DNA from: Hydrogenovibrio sp. 3SP14C1
GTDB taxonomy: Bacteria; Pseudomonadota; Gammaproteobacteria; Thiomicrospirales; Thiomicrospiraceae
Direction: 5' to 3'
DNA length: 64,000 nt
Assembly (NCBI RefSeq): GCF_029625905.1
Contig: NZ_JARTLM010000007.1
Coordinates: 1 to 64,000, forward strand
Positions within the stretch are counted from its first letter, which is position 1; every line of letters begins with the position of its first letter. A program made the translations under genes and the position numbers. Under the pieces are notes generated by a model, which did no database searches, was not told where the DNA came from, and worked only from the letters and a program-made list of their open reading frames with translations. Positions 20,117 to 30,590 of this stretch are shown piece after piece.

Positions 20117-21454
20117 ATGTCGAACAACATTCAATTCAAGGTTCAACCTGGCGGAACGATAAAAGGTCGAATCCGCGTACCTGGTGACAAGTCGATTTCT
20201 CACCGAAGCATTATGCTGGGATCAATTGCTGAAGGCACCACGCATGTCACTGGTTTTTTGGAAGGAGAGGACAGCTTAGCTACCTTAAAAGCATTCCAAG
20301 CAATGGGCGTTGAAATAAGCGGGCCTAACCAAGGAAATGTCACCATCCATGGTGTTGGCTTAAAGGGCTTAAAAAAACCAGCACACCCTCTAGATATGGG
20401 GAATTCTGGGACCGCTATGCGCTTAATGGCAGGGATTTTAGCAGGGCAAGATTTTGAGTGCGAGCTCATAGGGGACGCCTCCTTATCGAAACGCCCAATG
20501 AAGCGTGTTACTCAGCCTTTGGTTGAAATGGGTGCGAAGATTGACACAGCAGAGGGCGGAAAACCGCCCTTAAAAATCCAACAAGGACAAGCATTAAAGG
20601 CGATCAACTACCGCTTACCAATGGCCAGCGCGCAAGTGAAATCTTGTATTTTACTTGCTGGACTCTATGCAAAGGGGACTACGACAGTCATTGAACCGGC
20701 TCCCACACGAGACCATACCGAAAGAATGTTAAACGGCTTTGGTTATCCAGTACACTCAGAAAAACTAGATGACATGCAAACAAAAGTTGTGTTAGAAGGC
20801 GGTGGAAAATTAACCGCTAAAGATATTGATGTGCCATCCGACATCTCTTCGGCTGCTTTCTTTATGGTTGCGGCAGCGGTTGCAAAAGAAGCCGATTTAA
20901 TCATTGAACATGTCGGCATTAACCCAACGCGTACGGGCGTAATCGATATCCTAAAGCTGATGGGGGCTGACATTACCCTTGAGAATCAAGCAACTGTAGG
21001 AGGAGAACCGGTTGCAGACATTCATATTAAATCGTCCAAATTAAAAGGCATTAAAATTCCTGAGTCATTGGTTCCTTTAGCCATTGACGAGTTTCCAGTT
21101 TTATTTGTTGCTGCCGCTTCTGCAGAAGGGCAAACAATCCTTTCTGGTGCTGAAGAGTTACGCGTAAAAGAGTCAGACCGAATTCAAGTAATGGCGGATG
21201 CTCTAATTGCTGTTGGTATTGATGCAAACCCCACTGAAGATGGAATGATTATCAATGGTGGCAAACAGAAAACACAATCTGCAGAAATCCAAAGTCATCA
21301 TGACCATCGCATTTCCATGGCGATGACTGTCGCTGGTTTAAATGCTGATTCTGAAATCACCATTGATGATTGTGCCAACGTTAGAACCTCTTTCCCAAGC
21401 TTTATAGAGCTAGCAAATGAAGTCGGATTAAACATCTCCGCAATTGAAGTATAA
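20117..21454 (+). CDS. aroA: 3-phosphoshikimate 1-carboxyvinyltransferase (EPSP synthase)
   Basis: AroA joins PEP to shikimate 3-phosphate in the shikimate pathway, upstream of chorismate. I take the ATG at 20117 (445 residues), which follows TTAGGAAAG, rather than the longer frame that overlaps tyrA. Key motifs are VPGDKSISHRSIMLG, MGNSGTAMRLMAG, and LRVKESDRIQVMADAL. AroA next to tyrA and pheA puts the common and terminal steps of aromatic synthesis in one operon. The stop is 10 bp before cmk. Confidence 0.96.
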   Translation: MSNNIQFKVQPGGTIKGRIRVPGDKSISHRSIMLGSIAEGTTHVTGFLEGEDSLATLKAFQAMGVEISGPNQGNVTIHGVGLKGLKKPAHPLDMGNSGTAMRLMAGILAGQDFECELIGDASLSKRPMKRVTQPLVEMGAKIDTAEGGKPPLKIQQGQALKAINYRLPMASAQVKSCILLAGLYAKGTTTVIEPAPTRDHTERMLNGFGYPVHSEKLDDMQTKVVLEGGGKLTAKDIDVPSDISSAAFFMVAAAVAKEADLIIEHVGINPTRTGVIDILKLMGADITLENQATVGGEPVADIHIKSSKLKGIKIPESLVPLAIDEFPVLFVAAASAEGQTILSGAEELRVKESDRIQVMADALIAVGIDANPTEDGMIINGGKQKTQSAEIQSHHDHRISMAMTVAGLNADSEITIDDCANVRTSFPSFIELANEVGLNISAIEV

Positions 21455-21464
21455 AGGAATTATG

Positions 21465-22130
21465 ATGACAGATTCAGTCGTGACTATTGATGGCCCAAGC
21501 GGAGTTGGCAAAGGCACTCTCGCACAGTATCTATGTTGTAAAACAGGCTTTCACTTATTGGATAGCGGCGCAATTTATCGAAGCCTTGCTTATGGCGCAC
21601 TTGAAGAAAATATTGCCTTTGATAACTTACCAGGCCTGGTGAATTTAGCCGAAATTTTACCCGTTAAGTTTGTTGAAAATAGTATTCTTTATCGCGAAAA
21701 AGACATTACTTCAAAAGTTCGAACAGAAGAGGTCGCGGCAGTAGCCTCTAAAGTAGCTGCAATCCCCGAAGTAAGAGCTGCGTTACTCAAACGTCAAAAA
21801 GACTTCGCTCAGCCCCCTGGATTAATCGCGGATGGACGCGATATGGGCACAGTAGTTTTCCCGACAGCACCCGTAAAATTGTTTTTAACCGCTTCTGCAG
21901 AAGAAAGAGCAAAAAGACGAGTTAAACAGTTGAAAAATCAAGGAGTTGATGTTAATATTTGCCAAATAACTCAAGACATTATGGAAAGAGATGAACGAGA
22001 TCGAACTCGTAAAAGCTCTCCTTTAGTGCCGGCAGAAGATGCTTTAGAGATTGATACAACAAGCTTATCAATTGAAGAAGTCTGCCAAATTGCATTAAAC
22101 AAACTCCATGACGCAGGGTTAATCAAATAG
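21465..22130 (+). CDS. cmk: Cytidylate kinase
   Basis: Cmk phosphorylates CMP and dCMP. The P-loop IDGPSGVGKGTLAQYL is at the N-terminus, and IADGRDMGTVVFP carries the conserved catalytic Arg-Asp pair. The ATG at 21465 is preferred over 21462 because AAAGGA ends 6 bases upstream; the protein is then 221 residues, normal for the family. It lies between aroA and rpsA, a very common gammaproteobacterial order. An exact CCAGGCCTGG is found inside the gene. Confidence 0.95.
   Translation: MTDSVVTIDGPSGVGKGTLAQYLCCKTGFHLLDSGAIYRSLAYGALEENIAFDNLPGLVNLAEILPVKFVENSILYREKDITSKVRTEEVAAVASKVAAIPEVRAALLKRQKDFAQPPGLIADGRDMGTVVFPTAPVKLFLTASAEERAKRRVKQLKNQGVDVNICQITQDIMERDERDRTRKSSPLVPAEDALEIDTTSLSIEEVCQIALNKLHDAGLIK
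21629..21640. repeat. CCAGGCCTGG repeat inside cmk
   Basis: Exact copy (21630-21639) extended to a 12-bp palindrome ACCAGGCCTGGT, in coding sequence. Confidence 0.7.
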
Positions 22131-22177
22131 GTTTTCTATAGTTAATACTTGTAACTTATTGAATTAAAAAGATTTAA

Positions 22178-22219
22178 CAAAATCCTTGTTTGAAACCCGA
22201 ACAGGGATTTTGTTTTTTT
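22178..22219 (+). terminator. Terminator between cmk and rpsA
   Basis: Stem CAAAATCC(TTGTT) pairs with (AACAG)GGATTTTG across a short loop and is followed by TTTTTTT. A typical rho-independent terminator, so rpsA should have its own promoter in the 22220-22336 interval; I could not fix one there. Confidence 0.75.
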
Positions 22220-22336
22220 GTAAAAAATATTTTGTTGGCTTGTTGGGATGCCGACTATTAAGAACTGACCCGACTATTATTCTAGATACCCCAATACGAT
22301 AGAAATAGCCGGTTTGAAAATTTTGGTAAATTATCC

Positions 22337-24010
22337 ATGAGTGAATTATCTTTCGCTGAATTATTTGAGCAGTCTTTAGAAAAAGACAAATTCAAAACAG
22401 GTTCTTTGATTATCGGTACAGTTGTTGGAATCGATAAAGAAACTGTTCTAGTTGACGCAGGTATGAAATCTGAGTCTGCTATTCCTAAGTCACAATTTGA
22501 AGATGCTAACGGAGAACTTGAAGTTGCCGTTGGTGACGACGTTGAAGTTTACCTAGAAACTTTAGAAGATGGTTTCGGTGAAACTCGTTTATCACGTGAA
22601 AAAGCAAAACGTGCTAAGACTTGGGATCGTTTGGAAACTGCTCTAGAAGATAGCGAAACAGTAACTGGTCTTGTGACTGGTAAAGTTAAAGGCGGCCTGA
22701 CAGTTGATGTTGAAGGCGTTCGTGGTTTCCTTCCTGGTTCACTTGTGGATGTACGTCCTATCCGTGATTTCGGTTTCCTTGAAGGCAAAGAAGTTGAACT
22801 TAAACTTGTTAAGCTTGATCGTAAGCGTAACAACGTTGTTGTTTCTCGTCGTGCTGTTATCGAAGCTGAAAACTCAGTTGAACGTGAAGCACTTCTTGCG
22901 AACATGGAAGAAGGTTCAGTTCTAGAAGGTATCGTTAAGAACCTAACTGACTACGGTGCATTTATTGATCTAGGTGGTATTGACGGTCTATTGCACATTA
23001 CAGATATGGCTTGGCGTCGTGTTAACCATCCTTCAGAAGTCATCCAAGTTGGTGATGAGATCGAAGTTAAAGTATTGAAGTTCGACAGAGAGAAAAACCG
23101 TGTTTCTCTAGGCATGAAACAACTTCAGGAAGATCCATGGTCAGATATGGTTGCTCGCTACCCAATTGGTTCAGAAATCATGGGGAAAGTTGCGAACATC
23201 ACAGATTACGGTGCTTTCATTGAAATCGAAGATGGTATTGAAGGGCTTGTTCATACATCAGAATTGGATTGGACCAACCGTAACATCCACCCATCTAAAG
23301 TGGTTCACCTTGGTCAAGAAGTTAAAGTTAAAATCTTGGATGTTGATCAAGAGCGTCGTCGTATTTCATTGTCTATTAAGCAATGTACTGTTAACCCTTG
23401 GGAAGCTTTCTCAGCAACACATACTAAAGGTGACAAAATCTCTGGTAGCATTAAATCTATCACTGATTTCGGTATCTTCATTGGTCTAGAAGGCAACATC
23501 GATGGTCTTGTTCACTTGACTGATATTTCTTGGTCACAATCTGGCGAAGAAGCCGTACGTGAATTCAAGAAAGGGGATGAGCTAGAAACCGTTATTCTAT
23601 CTATTGATCCTGATCGTGAGCGTATCTCTTTAGGTCTAAAACAGCTAGAACAAGATCCTTTCGGTGAGTTTGTTGCTGAAAATGGCAAAAACAGCATCGT
23701 AACAGGTACTGTTAAGTCTGTAGACGAGAAGGGTGCAGTAATTGATCTAGCTGAAGAAGTTGAAGGTTACCTTCGTGTTTCTGAACTAGATGAAGATACT
23801 CGTGATGCCAGCTCGGTATTAAAAGTTGGTGATTCTGTTGAGGCTAAGATTGTTAACGTTGATCGTAAAAACCGTAACGTTTCATTATCTATCAAAGCAA
23901 AAGCGATGCAAGATGAAGCGAATGCGGTTAAAGACTATTCATCTAAGCAACCTCAAGCGCAGAACACTTTAGGGGACTTGTTAAAAGGTCAACTTTCTTC
24001 TGAAGATTAA
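22337..24010 (+). CDS. rpsA: 30S ribosomal protein S1
   Basis: S1 unfolds mRNA and brings it to the small ribosomal subunit. The 557-residue protein has six S1 (OB-fold) repeats, seen in blocks such as [53 protein letters not shown] and [27 protein letters not shown], each followed by [10 protein letters not shown]-type strands. The N-terminal [10 protein letters not shown] is the part that docks on S2. Codon choice is strongly biased, as expected for a highly expressed gene. Confidence 0.98.
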   Translation: MSELSFAELFEQSLEKDKFKTGSLIIGTVVGIDKETVLVDAGMKSESAIPKSQFEDANGELEVAVGDDVEVYLETLEDGFGETRLSREKAKRAKTWDRLETALEDSETVTGLVTGKVKGGLTVDVEGVRGFLPGSLVDVRPIRDFGFLEGKEVELKLVKLDRKRNNVVVSRRAVIEAENSVEREALLANMEEGSVLEGIVKNLTDYGAFIDLGGIDGLLHITDMAWRRVNHPSEVIQVGDEIEVKVLKFDREKNRVSLGMKQLQEDPWSDMVARYPIGSEIMGKVANITDYGAFIEIEDGIEGLVHTSELDWTNRNIHPSKVVHLGQEVKVKILDVDQERRRISLSIKQCTVNPWEAFSATHTKGDKISGSIKSITDFGIFIGLEGNIDGLVHLTDISWSQSGEEAVREFKKGDELETVILSIDPDRERISLGLKQLEQDPFGEFVAENGKNSIVTGTVKSVDEKGAVIDLAEEVEGYLRVSELDEDTRDASSVLKVGDSVEAKIVNVDRKNRNVSLSIKAKAMQDEANAVKDYSSKQPQAQNTLGDLLKGQLSSED

Positions 24011-24139
24011 TTGTAACTCAATACCAGCTCACCTTTCTGTGCGCTGGTAGGAAATACATTAAAAACTCTCTAATCTGTTATCTCGATAGCAGATTAGAAT
24101 ACGATTCATTTTTAATGAATGAAGAAAGAGACAATAATA

Positions 24140-24445
24140 ATGACTAAGTCAGAATTAATTGAATTGATTGCTAGAAAACAAACTCAATTTAGTCAAAAAG
24201 ACGTTGAGTTAGCAATCAACCAAATCTTAGACTCGATGATAGACACTTTATCAGAAGGCGACAGAATTGAAATTCGTGGCTTTGGTAGTTTTAGTCTTCA
24301 TCATAGAAAAGCACGTTTAGGGCGTAACCCCAAAACGGGCGAAAAAGTTGAATTAAGTGAGAAGCGCGTCCCTCATTTCAAGCCGGGGAAATCCCTGCGA
24401 GATAGAGTTGACGATTCTAAGGATTTCACAGATATTATTGGCTAA
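24140..24445 (+). CDS. ihfB: Integration host factor subunit beta
   Basis: IhfB pairs with IhfA to bend DNA at specific sites. The start [14 protein letters not shown] at 24140 (101 residues) fits the family; GAAAGAGA lies upstream, and an in-frame ATG 21 bases earlier is not needed. The DNA-binding arm [25 protein letters not shown] and C-terminal [12 protein letters not shown] are both complete. Position after rpsA is the classic location. Confidence 0.96.
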   Translation: MTKSELIELIARKQTQFSQKDVELAINQILDSMIDTLSEGDRIEIRGFGSFSLHHRKARLGRNPKTGEKVELSEKRVPHFKPGKSLRDRVDDSKDFTDIIG

Positions 24446-24465
24446 ATATCATTCAACTATTCTTT

Positions 24466-24508
24466 GAAAAGGGTTACAATGTTTTAAAAACATTGTGGCC
24501 CTTTTTTT
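24466..24508 (+). terminator. Terminator hairpin abutting the lapA start codon
   Basis: AAAAGGG-x2-ACAATGTTTT / AAAACATTGT-x2-CCC followed by seven T. It should end ihfB transcription, yet its T tract touches the lapA ATG at 24509, leaving no room for a normal ribosome binding site. Confidence 0.75.
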
Positions 24509-24850
24509 ATGACTAAAATATTTTCATTTACCATCACAATCCTTTTTCTATTAATCGGTTTAACGCTGGGAATCCTAAACCCCAACCTAGTCCCGTTCGA
24601 TCTATTCTGGACGCAAATCGAAATGCCATTATCTCTTTTACTCGCCATTGCACTCGTCATTGGAATGCTACTCGCCAGCTTTTACTTTTTGTCACAAACA
24701 TTGACACTAAAGTGGCACTTAAAACGGCAGGAAAAAGCGAATAAGAAACAACTAGATGAAATCATTCAGCTCAAAAAACAAATATTAGAGCTGCAAACGC
24801 AAAAAAATGACCGTGATAAAAAATCATTAAGTCTTGAAGCTGAACATTAA
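24509..24850 (+). CDS. lapA: LapA-family inner-membrane protein (DUF1049)
   Basis: 113 residues with two membrane helices (about 5-27 and 42-64) and a charged C-terminal coiled coil, matching LapA (YciS). In E. coli LapA works with LapB (YciM) in controlling LpxC and so lipopolysaccharide synthesis. Here pyrF follows directly and no lapB gene is present in the window. The ATG follows a run of T with no Shine-Dalgarno sequence; the start may be inefficient or the true signal may lie in the hairpin just upstream. Confidence 0.75.
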   Translation: MTKIFSFTITILFLLIGLTLGILNPNLVPFDLFWTQIEMPLSLLLAIALVIGMLLASFYFLSQTLTLKWHLKRQEKANKKQLDEIIQLKKQILELQTQKNDRDKKSLSLEAEH

Positions 24851-24922
24851 AGGCTGATTTCATTCACACAATTCTATTTTGTAAACTCAAAAAATATAGA
24901 CCGCCTTACCAAGAGAATAATC

Positions 24923-25633
24923 ATGATCCAATCCTCTCAACCTGATCCAAAAGTTGTTATTGCCCTCGATTTCCCAAAAACCCAATTAGCTTATGACTTC
25001 GCTCAACGGCTAGACCCTAAACTCTGCCGACTTAAAGTTGGGAAAGAATTATTTGCATTAGGAGGGCCGCAGCTAGTCGAAAAATTAATAGCACAAGGTT
25101 TTGACGTTTTTTTGGACCTAAAATACCATGATATTCCAAATACAGTGGCCATGGCATGCCGTGCGGCGGCAGAAATGGGGGTATGGATGGTAAACGTTCA
25201 TAGTCTAGGAGGGCGAAAAATGATGGAAGCAGCTAAAGAAGCTGTTTTATCCGCATCACACCAACCTCTTTTGATCGGCGTTACCATACTCACCAGCATG
25301 GAAACTGAGGATTTAGCAGAAATTGGTTTAAAAGGAACACCAAAAGAAAACGTTTTACGCTTGGCCAAACTGGCAAAGTCTTCTGGCTTAGATGGGGTTG
25401 TATGCTCGGCTCAGGAAGCTTCAGATTTAAGACATGAGCTAGGACAAGATTTTTGCCTAGTCACACCAGGAATTCGCCCAGCAAATGCAGATGTGAATGA
25501 CCAAAAAAGAATTATGACACCTGCGGACGCCATTTCAGCAGGATCGAGTTACCTAGTGGTAGGGCGACCAATCACACAAGCACAAGATCCTCTTGCCATT
25601 CTTAACGCCATTAATGCGTCAATTGGTATATAG
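24923..25633 (+). CDS. pyrF: Orotidine 5'-phosphate decarboxylase
   Basis: PyrF makes UMP from OMP, the last step of pyrimidine synthesis. The 236-residue protein has the catalytic [11 protein letters not shown] motif (Asp-x-Lys-x2-Asp), the loop [10 protein letters not shown], and the phosphate-binding end TPGIRP with [14 protein letters not shown]. Its 3' end overlaps the convergent sensor kinase gene by 23 bp. Confidence 0.95.
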   Translation: MIQSSQPDPKVVIALDFPKTQLAYDFAQRLDPKLCRLKVGKELFALGGPQLVEKLIAQGFDVFLDLKYHDIPNTVAMACRAAAEMGVWMVNVHSLGGRKMMEAAKEAVLSASHQPLLIGVTILTSMETEDLAEIGLKGTPKENVLRLAKLAKSSGLDGVVCSAQEASDLRHELGQDFCLVTPGIRPANADVNDQKRIMTPADAISAGSSYLVVGRPITQAQDPLAILNAINASIGI

Positions 25634-27179
25634 GTAATTCAAGTTTAAATTCAACACCATAAGGCTCATTGTCTTGAGAATTGATCAGATTCTGCGCATC
25701 GACAGCTCCTAGATGAAAATCCGCAATGAGCTTCACAATAAACAGACCCAGCCCTAAATGGGTTTGATCATCGGCATTCGCTTCTCGAATCGACATCATC
25801 CCATCAAATATTTGCTTTTCATAACCTGACGGCAGCGCAGGGCCACTATTTTGAACTTTAATCGTGATTGTTTTATCATCTTGAGTCGCCAAAATATTGA
25901 TTGGCATTTGGTGATCATTAAAGTCTTTAGCATTACTGATAAGCTTATCCATTAACTGCTCCAGCATAAACCCATCCCCTAAAATATAGGTCTGCGGTTT
26001 AAGCTTATAATCCACCAAAACATCTTTTTTATCATTAGTTTCCTGGATACTTTCAAGGTAATGCTTTAGCATTTCACCAATATCGAAAGGCTCTGGGCTT
26101 TGCGAATTTAAGCTGTCTTCAATACTGGAAGCTTCAGACAAGGAAGCGATAATTTGTTTTAACTGCTCTAATGCATGCTTAGAATAACGAATCTGCTTAT
26201 GTTCCACATCTTTCTCCAGCAAGGACAAAGACATTGATAAACGATTTAATGGATTGTGAATCTCATGCCGCAAGGTTCTTGGCAGTTGCTTCAGATAGCG
26301 TTCATAGGAAGAAAGCTGGGTCAGCATTTCGTAAATATGATGCCTTAAATCAGACAGTTCATCGTGATAGCCTCGAATCCGCGTATCGGGAAAAGATAAT
26401 TGGTTGACCTTACCGTAATTATCAAACGTATTTCGTACATCTTTATCCAACCTGACAATACGATTTGAAAGTGATGCCGTGTAAATAATCGCACCTAAAA
26501 TCACTAAAAAGAAAACTAAGCCACCAATTCCAATTAAACGGTAAAAATAATTTAACGACTCCGTCAACAAGCTGTCCATCGTTTGCTCTAAAACCGCCGC
26601 ACCAATGATTTGATTTTTTACTCTTAAAGGCGTTGCCGACATTAACGAAACAGGCTGATTATTCCGGTCCATACGGTACTGTTGAAATGTTCGCCCGTTA
26701 ATCGCTTGTCGAATTAAAGCAATTTCTGGCGTTTTACTTTGTGGGTAGGGGTAGGGCAAGGTATACGGAACAATAGCAGAGAAAGTTTTAATTAAAAAAT
26801 GGCCCAATAAACTGAAGGGATCATTATTTTTTTCTAAAGAATTATAATTCGGTAAATGTCCCACCACATACGTGGCTTGGCCATACTCATTCACAATCCA
26901 AAGAACAGATTTCTCTAAATTTAGATGAGACAATTGACTAGTTGGGTTACCTGCTTGAATTTGCAAAGCCCATAAATCGGTACGATTCTCAAGAATATAG
27001 GATAAATTAACCACGGTTTGCTGCTGGATAATGGCTTGGTTTTTTAGAAGCAACCGATGCAGATCAACAGCAAACTTATAGGCTAAAAAAGGTAAAATTG
27101 TCAACAACAACAACAAGATAAAGAATCTTGTTCGAATAGAAAGTCGAAGACGAAAGGCCGGTTTTCTCATAAATCTCAA
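25611..27179 (-). CDS. Sensor histidine kinase
   Basis: 522-residue membrane sensor kinase paired with the response regulator just upstream. An N-terminal membrane helix (about 14-32), a periplasmic sensing domain of about 180 residues, a second helix (about 213-235) and a HAMP-like linker precede the H-box [13 protein letters not shown] (His305). The ATP-binding domain has the N-box [10 protein letters not shown] and the G-box [10 protein letters not shown]. The ligand is unknown. Together with its regulator it resembles the two-component pair of the proteobacterial dedicated sortase system, but no sortase is in the window. Confidence 0.85.
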   Translation of the reverse strand: MRFMRKPAFRLRLSIRTRFFILLLLLTILPFLAYKFAVDLHRLLLKNQAIIQQQTVVNLSYILENRTDLWALQIQAGNPTSQLSHLNLEKSVLWIVNEYGQATYVVGHLPNYNSLEKNNDPFSLLGHFLIKTFSAIVPYTLPYPYPQSKTPEIALIRQAINGRTFQQYRMDRNNQPVSLMSATPLRVKNQIIGAAVLEQTMDSLLTESLNYFYRLIGIGGLVFFLVILGAIIYTASLSNRIVRLDKDVRNTFDNYGKVNQLSFPDTRIRGYHDELSDLRHHIYEMLTQLSSYERYLKQLPRTLRHEIHNPLNRLSMSLSLLEKDVEHKQIRYSKHALEQLKQIIASLSEASSIEDSLNSQSPEPFDIGEMLKHYLESIQETNDKKDVLVDYKLKPQTYILGDGFMLEQLMDKLISNAKDFNDHQMPINILATQDDKTITIKVQNSGPALPSGYEKQIFDGMMSIREANADDQTHLGLGLFIVKLIADFHLGAVDAQNLINSQDNEPYGVEFKLELPIYQLTH

Positions 27180-27202
27180 ACAATCCTATTAGTCAAAACT
27201 GG

Positions 27203-27212
27203 CCAGGCCTGG
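27203..27212. repeat. CCAGGCCTGG between regulator and kinase genes
   Basis: Exact copy directly after the stop of the leftward response regulator and 24 bp before the kinase start. It could attenuate transcription between the two genes. Confidence 0.55.
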
Positions 27213-27914
27213 TTATTTTTTATGCCAGCTGTACCCTCGTCCATACTCATTATGAATTAAGTTGAATTCCGGATCTATTTTTTTAAAAGCGGATCGGATT
27301 CGACAAATATGAGTGTTAATGGTATTTCGCTCAACCACTCCTTGAGTGGACTCTTGCAGAGTATCATATGTCACAACACCTCGTTCACCTGTCAAAGCAA
27401 ACTGCTTCAACATTTCAAACTCCGTTGCGGTGAGATCCAACGGTTTTTCTTGCCAATAGGCTTTGAATTCTTCATTCGCCAGGTCCAATCCATTAATCAA
27501 TGATTGCTCGGCTTTATCCGCTGCCGGGCTAGAACCGGTTATACGTAACAAGTTTTTTACTTTTGCCGTTAACACACTTAAGCTAATCGGCTTGGGAAGG
27601 TAATCAATTGCACCTAGAGCATGTCCGGTATAAATATCGAATTCAGATTGTCTTTCCGATAAGAAAATGACTGGAATCGCACGTTCATAAGACAATAAGT
27701 GCTTCGCCAACTCAAACCCACCATCAATTTCATTTCCTAGAATAATGTCGGAAATAACCAAATCTGGCAGACTGTCTTCAAAACTGGCTTCAGCAGATTT
27801 TCGGTCAGAAAACGCTTTCACTTGAAAGCCTTGTTCGGCTAAAGCCGTTTCTAGGTTTTCTAATTGTAATGGATCATCTTCAATAATACTGATGGTGTAA
27901 TCAGTGTTTAACAT
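27213..27914 (-). CDS. OmpR-type response regulator
   Basis: 233 residues: an N-terminal receiver domain with the acidic pocket EDD near residues 12-14, phospho-acceptor Asp56 in LVISDIILG, and Lys in YLPKPIS; then a C-terminal winged-helix DNA-binding domain from about residue 155 ending EYGRGYSWHKK. The GNEIDGGF segment and the NTINTHICRIRSAFKKIDPEFN helix recall PdsR-type regulators (from memory). Upstream of its kinase in the same operon; target genes unknown. Confidence 0.88.
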   Translation of the reverse strand: MLNTDYTISIIEDDPLQLENLETALAEQGFQVKAFSDRKSAEASFEDSLPDLVISDIILGNEIDGGFELAKHLLSYERAIPVIFLSERQSEFDIYTGHALGAIDYLPKPISLSVLTAKVKNLLRITGSSPAADKAEQSLINGLDLANEEFKAYWQEKPLDLTATEFEMLKQFALTGERGVVTYDTLQESTQGVVERNTINTHICRIRSAFKKIDPEFNLIHNEYGRGYSWHKK

Positions 27915-27960
27915 AGTTTGCTACTCCAAAGAGGTCATTTGTTCCACTTATTTAAGCAAT

Positions 27961-28893
27961 TTATTTTATGTATTGAAAGTCCAATACTTGCATATTCATA
28001 ATGATTCCAGCATCTTGAATCGGCAGCACTATCGCATCCTCATCTGAATGATTGTGATGTGAGTGCCACCAACCCGGTGGCGTGACAAAAACAGAGCCCG
28101 GCGTCCACATTGCTTTGATCGGATCAACCAGGTTTCCATCTTCATCAATTTCTTTGGAAATTAAGGTATAGGTATCAGGCCCAGCAGACACGCAATAGTC
28201 AAGCGCAACAGAATTATGTCGATGAGGCTTTTGTACAACACCCGCTGGTAATGCGTTATAAAGAGACCATAAAGTATGTGTCAGCGTCAGCGTATGGGGG
28301 AAGTGAGGGTTTGATAGTAGGATACCCGTTCGATTACGTCCTGCCGCTTCTTCTCGAATTTTATCTAATTCATTATCCAACCGTTCTTTGGTATACAAAA
28401 CTGGAGAAAAGCGTTTAGTTTTTGGCGCAACCCCTAAATACTCCAGTAAAGGCGCATCATGTACCCAGTAAATTGCAGTATCTTCTGTTGCGGTATGCAA
28501 CGCATCCATCACCGCAGGTAACGTAAATAAATCGCCTGCTTTCCACTCAATGGTTCCTTCAGACATTTGCGTTCTACCTGAACCGCGAATCACAAAAAAC
28601 ATCTGTGAAGTCGCTTCCGCTTGCGTTTTCAGCGTATCATTCGGGTTGATTTTTAAAAAATTGGCCATCAAATTAGGTGTGGTAGCAGGGTAGGCGATAT
28701 CCAAGCTTTTAGACAGGTCGAACGGAATCAGTCGAGAATCCCCCGATTGATGCAAGCTAGATGGATAATCCACTACATCAATCTTAGGCATCGGTGGATT
28801 AACCGCTGACATGTATTCATTAAAATCAGCTTGTGCTTCCCACTGTTGCTGTGCAACTTCTTGTCTGTGCTCAACGGCTTGTTTAGGAATCAT
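27961..28893 (-). CDS. Bicupin protein, gentisate dioxygenase-like
   Basis: 310 residues with two cupin barrels. The first lies at about 95-165 (MFFVIRGSGRTQMSEGTIEWKAGD), the second at about 210-290 with the metal-binding histidines in KPHRHNSVALDYC and WWHSHHN. This layout is that of gentisate/1-hydroxy-2-naphthoate dioxygenases and related cupins. No other aromatic degradation genes are near, so a ring-cleavage role is unproven; it could also be a sensing or isomerase cupin. It is 24 bp downstream of rpoN, on the same strand. Confidence 0.7.
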   Translation of the reverse strand: MIPKQAVEHRQEVAQQQWEAQADFNEYMSAVNPPMPKIDVVDYPSSLHQSGDSRLIPFDLSKSLDIAYPATTPNLMANFLKINPNDTLKTQAEATSQMFFVIRGSGRTQMSEGTIEWKAGDLFTLPAVMDALHTATEDTAIYWVHDAPLLEYLGVAPKTKRFSPVLYTKERLDNELDKIREEAAGRNRTGILLSNPHFPHTLTLTHTLWSLYNALPAGVVQKPHRHNSVALDYCVSAGPDTYTLISKEIDEDGNLVDPIKAMWTPGSVFVTPPGWWHSHHNHSDEDAIVLPIQDAGIIMNMQVLDFQYIK

Positions 28894-28917
28894 AATTATT
28901 TAAAACCTGCTATCTAA

Positions 28918-30420
28918 CTATTTAAATTTATTCATTTTTTTACGTTCACTGGAAGAGGGGATGTGCAATGCCTCACGATACTTAGCAATCGTTCGACGTG
29001 CGACATTAATTTCCTTTTCTTCCAATAAAGCCATCAATTTATTATCACTTAATGGCTTATTAGGATCTTCATTTTCAATCAACTGCTTAATATGTGATTT
29101 AATGGCAATGGCTGATTGATCCTCACTTCCATACTGAGAAACCCCGGTTGAAAAGAAATACTTCAACTCAAACGTCCCTCTTGGGGTTTGCATATATTTT
29201 TGGTTCGTTGCCCGTGATATGGTCGATTCATGCAAGTCTAGCGATTCAGCTACATCTCGAAGAACCATAGGCTGCATTGCTTGCTCGCCTTCTTCAAAAA
29301 AGCGCGCTTGCTTCTCAATGATATATTTACCGACTCTCAGCAGCGTTTCACCGCGGCTTTGAATACTTTTGATTAAGCCTTTTGCTTCAACCAATTGTTC
29401 TTTAATTTGTTTTGAATCGGAACTGTCTGTTCCTAGACTGCCTGCCATATCAATATAGGCGGAATTAATTGTCAAACGAGGAAAGGCATCCTGATTCAGC
29501 TCAACAATAAATCCTTCTTTTGAACGATATAACTTCAAATCCGGAATAACGATTTCTCCCTGAGTAGAGGAATATTCTCTTCCAGGGCGAGGACTCAATG
29601 CTTGAATGACATGAATGACTTCCATCAATTCATCATCATTCAATAAATAAATTTTCTTGATTCGTTTGTAGTCTCGAACACTGAGTAAATCAAAGTTCTC
29701 TTCAATGATTTTAATGGCAGTCACAACATAAGGATTCTGATGCAACGCTTTCAGCTGAAGAATCAAACACTCCGACAAATCTCTTGCTGCCACGCCCGTT
29801 GGTTCAAACTGTTGGATCACTGCAAGCACTTTTTCAATATCCGGCACGCTGACCATTAAATCTGGTTCATTCTTCTGGATCGACGCCATGATATCTTCTA
29901 GAGGCGCTTTTAAATAACCTTCATCATCAATGTCATCAATGATATACGAAGCAATTAATTCTTCAGAACCGGACCAAGAATAAATATCTGATTGCCAGTA
30001 AAGCTTTTCACTCAAGGTCACTTCGGCAGACGTGTAGTTCTCTGGCGCTGTATAGTCATCGTTATTGTTCGATTTGATTGAATTGGTAATAGGGGAGTCG
30101 ATATAGACTTCTTCCCACTCATAATCAGCCTGCAAATCGTCCGAAAGGGTATCCGATGCTTCAATATCCAACTCTGTTTCGACATCACTCGCCTCGCTCA
30201 GCGGCTCTTCATCATACTCGGAATCATCCGCATCAAACTCTTCGGCTTCTTCAGAGCCATCTTCATCAAGCTCCAGCATGAAATTCGTTTCTAATGTCGT
30301 CGAAATAGTTTGCTGAACTTCTAACGCAGAATATTGCAAGATTTTGATGGATTGTTGCAGTTGGGGAGTCAGCTTGAGCTGTTGACCTATATTAATCTGT
30401 AAACCTGGCATTAAAGCCAT
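28918..30420 (-). CDS. rpoN: RNA polymerase sigma-54 factor
   Basis: RpoN directs RNA polymerase to -24/-12 promoters that need an AAA+ activator. The 500-residue protein starts with the glutamine-rich region I (LKLTPQLQQSIKILQYSALEVQQTI), has a very acidic region II (about 52-110), the core-binding and helix-turn-helix regions, and the RpoN box variant ARRTIAKYREAL near the C-terminus. The usual downstream hpf/ptsN genes are not here; a bicupin gene follows instead. Confidence 0.95.
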   Translation of the reverse strand: MALMPGLQINIGQQLKLTPQLQQSIKILQYSALEVQQTISTTLETNFMLELDEDGSEEAEEFDADDSEYDEEPLSEASDVETELDIEASDTLSDDLQADYEWEEVYIDSPITNSIKSNNNDDYTAPENYTSAEVTLSEKLYWQSDIYSWSGSEELIASYIIDDIDDEGYLKAPLEDIMASIQKNEPDLMVSVPDIEKVLAVIQQFEPTGVAARDLSECLILQLKALHQNPYVVTAIKIIEENFDLLSVRDYKRIKKIYLLNDDELMEVIHVIQALSPRPGREYSSTQGEIVIPDLKLYRSKEGFIVELNQDAFPRLTINSAYIDMAGSLGTDSSDSKQIKEQLVEAKGLIKSIQSRGETLLRVGKYIIEKQARFFEEGEQAMQPMVLRDVAESLDLHESTISRATNQKYMQTPRGTFELKYFFSTGVSQYGSEDQSAIAIKSHIKQLIENEDPNKPLSDNKLMALLEEKEINVARRTIAKYREALHIPSSSERKKMNKFK

Positions 30421-30590
30421 AGATAGAATCTCCTTGCCCTGAAATGATTTATCGGTTGAGTATCTTAATAATGGTTATATAATAATCTAAAATGACTTAA
30501 AACGGTATGTTCCTTGGCATTAGTTTTAAAAAACATGCCAAAATCTTGATTTTAAGTAATTCATATAAAAATAATCAGAGGAGTGACAAG

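Noticed and set aside
22549-22905. Leftward 118-residue serine/arginine-rich frame within rpsA.
   Set aside because: It is the antisense of a strongly codon-biased gene.
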